Assembly: GCA_964481825.1 (NCBI GenBank)
Contig: CAYZUE010000046.1
Location: forward strand, 1 to 9,950
Length of the DNA: 9,950 nucleotides
Direction of reading: 5' to 3'
Source of the DNA: CAYZUE01 sp964481825
Lineage (GTDB): Archaea > Hydrothermarchaeota > Hydrothermarchaeia > Hydrothermarchaeales > JALUUU01
The translations under genes and the position numbers were made by a program. The notes below the pieces were generated by a model. The model did not search any database. It was not told where the DNA came from and saw only the letters and a program-made list of their open reading frames with translations. Of the stretch, positions 6,186-9,950 are shown piece by piece; the stretch's first letter is position 1; every line of letters starts with the position of its first letter.

Positions 6186-7463
6186 ATGGTTAAGTTAATT
6201 CCATTTAAGGGATTACGCTATAATAATAAGGCGATTAATTTAGAAAATGTTGTAGCTCCACCTTATGATGTTATAACAAAAGAACAACAATCTGAATATT
6301 ATAACAAAACAGAATTTAATGTAATTCGCTTAATATTAGGTAAATCTCACGCAGATGATACCTCTAACAATAATAGATATACCAGGGCATCTTCGTATCT
6401 TGAAAAATGGTTAATGAATGGTGTACTTATCCAAGATGGTGAACCTTCAATATATGTTTATGAAGGAGAATATCAATTTCAAAATGAAACAAAAATTTTC
6501 AAAGGGTTCATTGCCCTTGCACTTATAGATGAAGTTGAGGGTAGTTCCATATTACCTCATGAAGAAACTCTTGATGAACAAATAAAAGATAGATTAGCTC
6601 TTATAAGTAAATGTAAATCAAATTTTAGTTCAATATACTCTATTTATCAAGATTCTTCAAATGATATTGATAGTCTAATAGATCACAAAAATAATGGTGA
6701 GTTAATATCAGACGTCGTTGCCGAACAAGTTCATCATCGCATGTGGAAAATTAGTAATCCTCAAATAATTAATAGAATTGTTAAATCAATGGAAAATAAG
6801 CAAGTTGTCATAGCAGATGGGCACCATAGGTATAAAACAGCTCGTGAATTCTGGATTAAAAGCAAAGATGATACATCCAAATATGTTATGATGTTTTTTG
6901 CAAATATAGATTATGGAGGTATTACGATTCTTCCTGCCCATCGTGTTATTAAAGATATCAAAAATATTAATCTGAAAAATATTCTACCCAGGATAGAGGA
7001 ACATTTCGATATCATAGACTTATCCAAAGGGAAAAGCAAAATAGATATAACGATTGAAATGGAGAAGTTTTCTAAAAATATTCCGGATAAAAAAATCTTA
7101 GGATTATATTATCAGAATAAATTTTTTCTTTTAGTTTTAAAAAATTATAATGTTTTGGATGACATAGGAAATAAAGATAAATCAAAAAGATGGCGTAGGC
7201 TAGATGTATCTACTGTTCATTATCTAATCCTAAAACATATTTTAAATATCAATAAAATCCAGAATAAAGTTGAATATATAATTGATTGCGAAGATGCAAT
7301 AAGTCTTGTTGATAAAAATAATTATCAACTTGCAATATTTGTCAAACCCACAAAACTAAAAGATGTTATTGATATTGCTAAAAAAGGAGAGAAGATGCCT
7401 GGTAAGGCAACATACTTCTATCCAAAGCTACTAACGGGATTAGTTCTTAATAAATTTTTATAA
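6186..7463 (+). CDS. DUF1015 family protein
   Basis: This 425-residue protein matches the DUF1015 family over its whole length. The N-terminal PFKGLRYN (6-13) and VVAPPYDVI (22-30) are diagnostic. PHEETL (124-129), VIADGHHRYKTA (208-219), LPAHRVI (249-255) and WRRLDVSTVHYLIL follow in the usual order. The DGHHRY motif resembles the GxxR-type phosphate-binding signature of the ParB/sulfiredoxin/SerK superfamily, which suggests nucleotide or phosphoryl chemistry; this is inference. In many bacteria, members sit beside serA/serC serine genes; no such neighbour is present here, so the gene gives no contextual clue. It is soluble, with no signal peptide. Its stop is one base from the stop of the small zinc-ribbon gene on the other strand. 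Confidence 0.9.
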   Translation: MVKLIPFKGLRYNNKAINLENVVAPPYDVITKEQQSEYYNKTEFNVIRLILGKSHADDTSNNNRYTRASSYLEKWLMNGVLIQDGEPSIYVYEGEYQFQNETKIFKGFIALALIDEVEGSSILPHEETLDEQIKDRLALISKCKSNFSSIYSIYQDSSNDIDSLIDHKNNGELISDVVAEQVHHRMWKISNPQIINRIVKSMENKQVVIADGHHRYKTAREFWIKSKDDTSKYVMMFFANIDYGGITILPAHRVIKDIKNINLKNILPRIEEHFDIIDLSKGKSKIDITIEMEKFSKNIPDKKILGLYYQNKFFLLVLKNYNVLDDIGNKDKSKRWRRLDVSTVHYLILKHILNINKIQNKVEYIIDCEDAISLVDKNNYQLAIFVKPTKLKDVIDIAKKGEKMPGKATYFYPKLLTGLVLNKFL

Positions 7464-7464
7464 T

Positions 7465-7605
7465 TTATCCACCTATTTTAAACATTTTGGTTCCGCATGT
7501 TGGACAAACACCCTTAGTTGCAGGTTTCCCATTTTTCATTGTTATTGATTCAGGATTATTCATTTCTCGTTTTGACCTACATTTTACACAATAAGCTTCT
7601 ACCAT
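7465..7605 (-). CDS. Tiny zinc-ribbon protein, DUF5679 type
   Basis: The minus strand encodes 46 residues starting MVEAYCVKCRSKREM and ending VCPTCGTKMFKIGG. CVKC (C6, C9) and CPTC (C34, C37) form two knuckles of a zinc ribbon, and the TMKNGKPAT segment between them is characteristic of the DUF5679 family. Members are very short stand-alone proteins of unknown function. Two ATGs stand in tandem (7608 and 7605); the ribosome binding site GAGGTG is five bases from the second and only two from the first, and family members begin MVEAYC, so 7605 is preferred. The gene is convergent with the DUF1015 gene, one base between stops. A TATA-like ATTTTTAAAT (7657-7666, minus) predicts a leader of about 30 bases. 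Confidence 0.85.
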   Translation of the reverse strand: MVEAYCVKCRSKREMNNPESITMKNGKPATKGVCPTCGTKMFKIGG

Positions 7606-7610
7606 CATAG

Positions 7611-7616
7611 CACCTC
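7611..7616 (-). promoter_or_regulatory. Strong ribosome binding site GAGGTG
   Basis: On the minus strand AAAGAGGTG precedes the small zinc-ribbon gene. GAGGTG is complementary to the conserved anti-Shine-Dalgarno CACCTC of archaeal 16S rRNA. It is the strongest such site seen in the window and favours the second of two tandem ATG codons (spacing five bases). Confidence 0.7.
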
Positions 7617-7696
7617 TTTAAAAAAAAATACAATGGCATAATACAAAAATGTTTCTATTTAAAAATCTTTTAGAAATTTAGATTTTCAAAATAAAT

Positions 7697-8341
7697 TTAA
7701 AGAAGAGATTTTATTTTTTCCCAGTTATTTTCAGACTTTAAAAATAAATTTCTATAAATTGTTTTATTATAAACATCAACTTTTCGTTTTTTTTCTAGAG
7801 GAAGTTGCCCCTTAACATAAAGTATGTTCGCAATTGTCTTATAATCTTCAATATTGCAAAAATCATTTTTAAAATATTTAAAATCGCTTTTATTAAAAAT
7901 ATAGATAACCTCTTTTTCAATTTCAGAATGGTCGTCATTAAAATAGAGTATTACCCCTATTATTATATCGACTTTATCTTTTCCTACAAAGGCAGTATGA
8001 CTAATAGGATTTAGTTTTTCGAGATCATACTCCCAGTCTTTTTTACTACTTTTTTCTGGAGGAAGTTTCTTATTAGTTTCAACTTTTATCTTCAACTTGT
8101 TTATTTCAATATTTAGATTTAATTTCTGTCTTCCATGATAAAAAATATTGTGTCTTTGGTCAGTTAACCTGTGGATATGGGGGCTACTAAAACGCCTATA
8201 CAATTTCTTGGCAATTATGAAATCTCCAATATTTTGTATAAGATTATCTGGAATTTGTAATCCATGTTCGTAGTATAAGGCAATAAATTCCAGGGTTTTT
8301 TTTATTAATCTATCGTAATCACCCGATTTATTTTGGATCAT
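7697..8341 (-). CDS. Uncharacterised 214-residue protein
   Basis: I do not recognise this protein. It is soluble, Lys- and Ile-rich, with one cysteine (C162), no signal peptide and no membrane segment. An N-terminal helical part includes NLIQNIGDFIIAKKL (33-47). A beta-rich middle follows: LNLNIEINKLKIKVE (74-88), then VDIIIGVILYF (124-134) and KEVIYIFN (143-150), then a helical, basic C-terminus. The order (acidic residue in a helix, beta hairpin ending in IKV, then a strand with VDIIIGV) is reminiscent of the PD-(D/E)XK nuclease-like proteins with NxxGEF...xVK...D motifs. The expected E/Q-x-K is LKIK here, so any nuclease site would be degenerate; this is a weak guess. The ATG has AAAGG nine bases upstream and a TTTATAAA box further out (8353-8360). 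It is not in an operon: 91 bases separate it from the zinc-ribbon gene. Confidence 0.7.
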   Translation of the reverse strand: MIQNKSGDYDRLIKKTLEFIALYYEHGLQIPDNLIQNIGDFIIAKKLYRRFSSPHIHRLTDQRHNIFYHGRQKLNLNIEINKLKIKVETNKKLPPEKSSKKDWEYDLEKLNPISHTAFVGKDKVDIIIGVILYFNDDHSEIEKEVIYIFNKSDFKYFKNDFCNIEDYKTIANILYVKGQLPLEKKRKVDVYNKTIYRNLFLKSENNWEKIKSLL

Positions 8342-8417
8342 TGTTTTTAACCTTTATAAATCTACAATTATTCCAATTGGATAGTTCAAAGGCGCAAAAA
8401 AATCCTAGCTATTTATT

Positions 8418-8448
8418 TAATGTATGATTCTTTGACTATCATAAATTA
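8418..8448. repeat. Imperfect inverted repeat in the spacer
   Basis: TAATGTATGAT (8418-8428) and ATCATAAATTA (8438-8448) pair at 10 of 11 positions around a 9-base centre. It lies about 80 bases before the start of the 214-residue protein gene. It may be an operator-like site or chance in AT-rich DNA. Confidence 0.25.
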
Positions 8449-8507
8449 AAAAAGTTATAACGACTAAAAATCATATTCATATTTTTTCGAATTTGCAGTT
8501 TAAAATC

Positions 8508-8561
8508 TTAAAGAATGATTAGAAAAAAAGTGACCTTACGAAATTTTTCTATATTCTTTAA
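8508..8561. repeat. Long two-part inverted repeat downstream of tRNA-Lys
   Basis: TTAAAGAAT (8508-8516) pairs perfectly with ATTCTTTAA (8553-8561), and inside it TAGAAAAA (8520-8527) pairs perfectly with TTTTTCTA (8544-8551), leaving a small internal loop and a 16-base terminal loop. Read on the minus strand it begins about 40 bases after the 3' end of tRNA-Lys and includes a U7 run, so it may end that transcript. No ORF longer than about 20 codons is present between 8342 and 8602. Confidence 0.35.
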
Positions 8562-8602
8562 TAATTTCCTTTTCTAATATACCCGCTAATTTTTTTGAAT
8601 TA

Positions 8603-8677
8603 CGGGCCCGACGGGATTTGAACCCGCGACAAATTGTTTAAGAGCCAACCACTCTAGCCAGACTGAGTTACGGGCCC
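8603..8677 (-). tRNA. tRNA-Lys (anticodon CTT)
   Basis: The minus strand gives a 75-base cloverleaf. The acceptor stem GGGCCCG/CGGGCCC has seven perfect pairs, the D arm is ACTC-AGTCTGGCTA-GAGT, the anticodon arm is GTTGG-CTCTTAA-ACAAT, the variable loop is TTGTC, and the T arm is GCGGG-TTCAAAT-CCCGT (one G-U). Positions 34-36 read CTT, and the discriminator is G, as in archaeal Lys tRNAs. CCA is not encoded. In the anticodon stem 27-43 is G-U and 31-39 is a G-A mismatch, which is unusual. There is no intron in the window's sequence. Confidence 0.93.
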
Positions 8678-8780
8678 ATCTACTTAAGAAAAAAAATAAT
8701 ATTAACTATAGATAAAGAATATGTCATTTTATTAGAATTTTATTTATTTAATATAATCGTTAAATTTTTTCAAGGATATT
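8678..8780. promoter_or_regulatory. Divergent promoter region of tRNA-Lys and the FrhB-like gene
   Basis: ATAATATTA (8697-8705) is centred about 24 bases before the tRNA-Lys 5' end and is a fair TATA box for that minus-strand gene. For the FrhB-like gene, the AATTTTATTTATTTAATATA tract (8736-8755) supplies TATA-like sequence 25-45 bases before the ATG, and AAGGA (8772-8776) four bases before the ATG is its ribosome binding site. Confidence 0.4.
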
Positions 8781-9911
8781 ATGGAATTATCAAAATTTGA
8801 TATATTACAGTATAGATGGTTAGGTAGAGAAGAAGGATACTCAGCTCTTGAACACGAAGTTATATTTAAAGATTTGTGCAGTGGTTGTGGTGTTTGTGAA
8901 TCTGTTTGCCCTGATGATGTTATAGACGTTGACGAATATCCCAAATTAACAGGGGAATGTACTAACTGTGGTTATTGTTTAGCCTTATGTCCTAGAGCTT
9001 TTTTATCTTTTGGTGATGCAGAAAAAAAATTGTTCGGAGAAATTGATGAAGGTTTATTAGGTCATGTTGAAGAGATGATAGCAGCTAAAGCGGTTAATAA
9101 AAATGTACTTAAAGAAGGACAGGATGGAGGATTTGTTACCGCACTAGTAAGATATCTTCTTAAGAATAAGCTTGTAGATGGAGCGATAGTATCCGGGATT
9201 GATGACGACAATCCCTGGAAAACCAAGCCAATGCTTGTTACCAAAGAGAATGAACTTAACAAAACTGGTGGAACACGATATTCAAATAGTGCTAGTATAC
9301 GAATGTTAAAAGAGGCAAATAAACGTGGAATAAACAACATTGCTATGGTTGGTGTTCCTTGCCAAATAGAAGGTTTAAGAAAAATTCAGAATTATCCTAT
9401 TGATGATGTAAAATTACCAAATGTTAAATTTACAATAGCATTATTTTGTAAAGGAAACTTTCTATTTGATGGACTAATGAAAAATCTAATTTCTAAAAAA
9501 AATAAAATAGACCTTAAGGATATGACTCGCATAGATATTAAAGGTAAAAATGTGATAGTAAATATTGGCGATGATGAAATATTGATACCTCTAAAAGAAG
9601 CACATGAATATCTTAGAGCTGGATGTAAATCATGCCATGACTTTGTATCGCGACTTTCTGATTTTTCTGTTGGAAGTGTAGGTTCGCCTAAAGAATTCTC
9701 AACTATAATTGCTCGTACCAAGGAAGGAAAACAAATTCTTAATAAAATGCAACGTGATAAAATTATTGATGTTCAAAAATTAAAATTAGAAAAGCCAGGA
9801 ATTGAGATGATAGATCTTCTTCAGAAGATAAAGGAGAGAGATGCTAAAAAAATAAATAGAAAAAGGATAATGGACGTTTTACCCTTACCATATAAAAATC
9901 TAAGATTTTAA
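8781..9911 (+). CDS. F420 hydrogenase/dehydrogenase beta (FrhB-like) protein with two [4Fe-4S] ferredoxin motifs
   Basis: This 376-residue protein belongs to the FrhB family of F420-dependent flavoproteins. After a 30-residue N-terminal stretch come two ferredoxin motifs, CSGCGVCESVCP (C33, C36, C39, C43) and CTNCGYCLALCP (C60, C63, C66, C70). The FrhB N domain follows with GQDGGFVTALVRYLL (113-127) and TGGTRYS (162-168). The FrhB C domain has GVPCQIEGLR (191-200; C194), LFCKGNF (C223) and GCKSCHDF (C282, C285), candidate ligands of a third cluster. The family binds FAD and moves electrons between F420 and iron-sulfur partners (hydrogenase, Fpo, sulfite reductase, glutamate synthase, Hdr). 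The partner cannot be named here. Start supported by AAGGA upstream. A possible next gene begins with a TAATG overlap at its stop. A role with MetV-MetF is only a hypothesis. Confidence 0.88.
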   Translation: MELSKFDILQYRWLGREEGYSALEHEVIFKDLCSGCGVCESVCPDDVIDVDEYPKLTGECTNCGYCLALCPRAFLSFGDAEKKLFGEIDEGLLGHVEEMIAAKAVNKNVLKEGQDGGFVTALVRYLLKNKLVDGAIVSGIDDDNPWKTKPMLVTKENELNKTGGTRYSNSASIRMLKEANKRGINNIAMVGVPCQIEGLRKIQNYPIDDVKLPNVKFTIALFCKGNFLFDGLMKNLISKKNKIDLKDMTRIDIKGKNVIVNIGDDEILIPLKEAHEYLRAGCKSCHDFVSRLSDFSVGSVGSPKEFSTIIARTKEGKQILNKMQRDKIIDVQKLKLEKPGIEMIDLLQKIKERDAKKINRKRIMDVLPLPYKNLRF

Positions 9912-9950
9912 TGAATAATGAATTACTTATAAATTTAAAATTAACAATGG
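9911..9950 (+). CDS. Possible 5' end of a downstream gene, cut by the window edge
   Basis: An ATG formed by TAATG at the FrhB-like stop codon opens a frame of 13 codons (MNNELLINLKLTM) that is still open at the window end. The one-base overlap is the same arrangement as in cofG-cofH and would indicate a co-transcribed partner. There is too little sequence to identify it, and a short AT-rich frame could be chance. Confidence 0.35.
   Translation, partial: MNNELLINLKLTM

Noticed and set aside
7805..8014. 69-codon plus-strand frame opposite the orphan gene
   Set aside because: The translation is an Ile/Phe-rich string typical of antisense to AT-rich coding DNA. The minus-strand frame is three times longer and has a weak ribosome site.
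8515..8577. 20-codon plus-strand frame in the spacer before tRNA-Lys
   Set aside because: It is short, has no ribosome site and overlaps the inverted repeat.
8744..9721. Minus-strand frames of 66, 92 and 109 codons (8744-8944, 9062-9340, 9392-9721)
   Set aside because: All lie opposite the FrhB-like gene, whose cluster-binding cysteines and family motifs make the plus strand the coding strand.
1..9950. CRISPR array, insertion sequence, prophage or defence island
   Set aside because: No regularly spaced direct repeats, transposase, integrase, Cas or toxin-antitoxin genes were found; most genes are ordinary metabolic or conserved unknown genes.

Overview
The window reads as chromosomal DNA of an AT-rich archaeon. 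Evidence for Archaea: two tRNA genes without an encoded CCA end; TATA-like boxes about 25-30 bases before many start codons (suggesting some leaderless mRNAs); oligo-T stretches after genes; and genes for the deazaflavin cofactor F420 (cofG, cofH) plus an FrhB-type F420 oxidoreductase. A metV-metF methylenetetrahydrofolate reductase pair next to F420 genes is uncommon in classical methanogens, which use F420-dependent Mer. It would suit an Asgard (Lokiarchaeia-like) or other uncultivated archaeal lineage with mixed C1 chemistry. That placement is inference; no search was possible.

Layout. On the left, metV and metF lie on the minus strand with a 4-base ATGA overlap. They diverge from cofG-cofH on the plus strand, which overlap by one base (TAATG). 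A single TATA-like element in the 67-base gap may serve both directions. Next come a pirin-like cupin protein (+), preceded by a perfect 7-base inverted repeat, and a convergent aldo/keto reductase (-). The middle holds a 62-residue SHOCT-domain protein (+), tRNA-Phe(GAA) (-), an A/T-tract-rich spacer and a DUF1015 protein (+). A 46-residue zinc-ribbon protein (DUF5679 type, -) ends one base from the DUF1015 gene. The right part has an unrecognised 214-residue protein (-), a spacer with two imperfect inverted repeats, tRNA-Lys(CTT) (-), an FrhB-like protein with two ferredoxin clusters (+), and the first codons of a possible co-transcribed gene cut by the window edge.

How the genes may work together. 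CofG and CofH make the F420 chromophore Fo; the FrhB-like protein is expected to use F420; MetF and MetV reduce methylene-H4F to methyl-H4F using electrons delivered through an iron-sulfur protein. Their proximity raises the possibility that F420H2 and folate C1 reduction are connected here, but nothing in the sequence proves it. The other genes look like unlinked single-gene units. I see no CRISPR array, insertion sequence, integrase, toxin-antitoxin pair or other clearly new multi-gene system.
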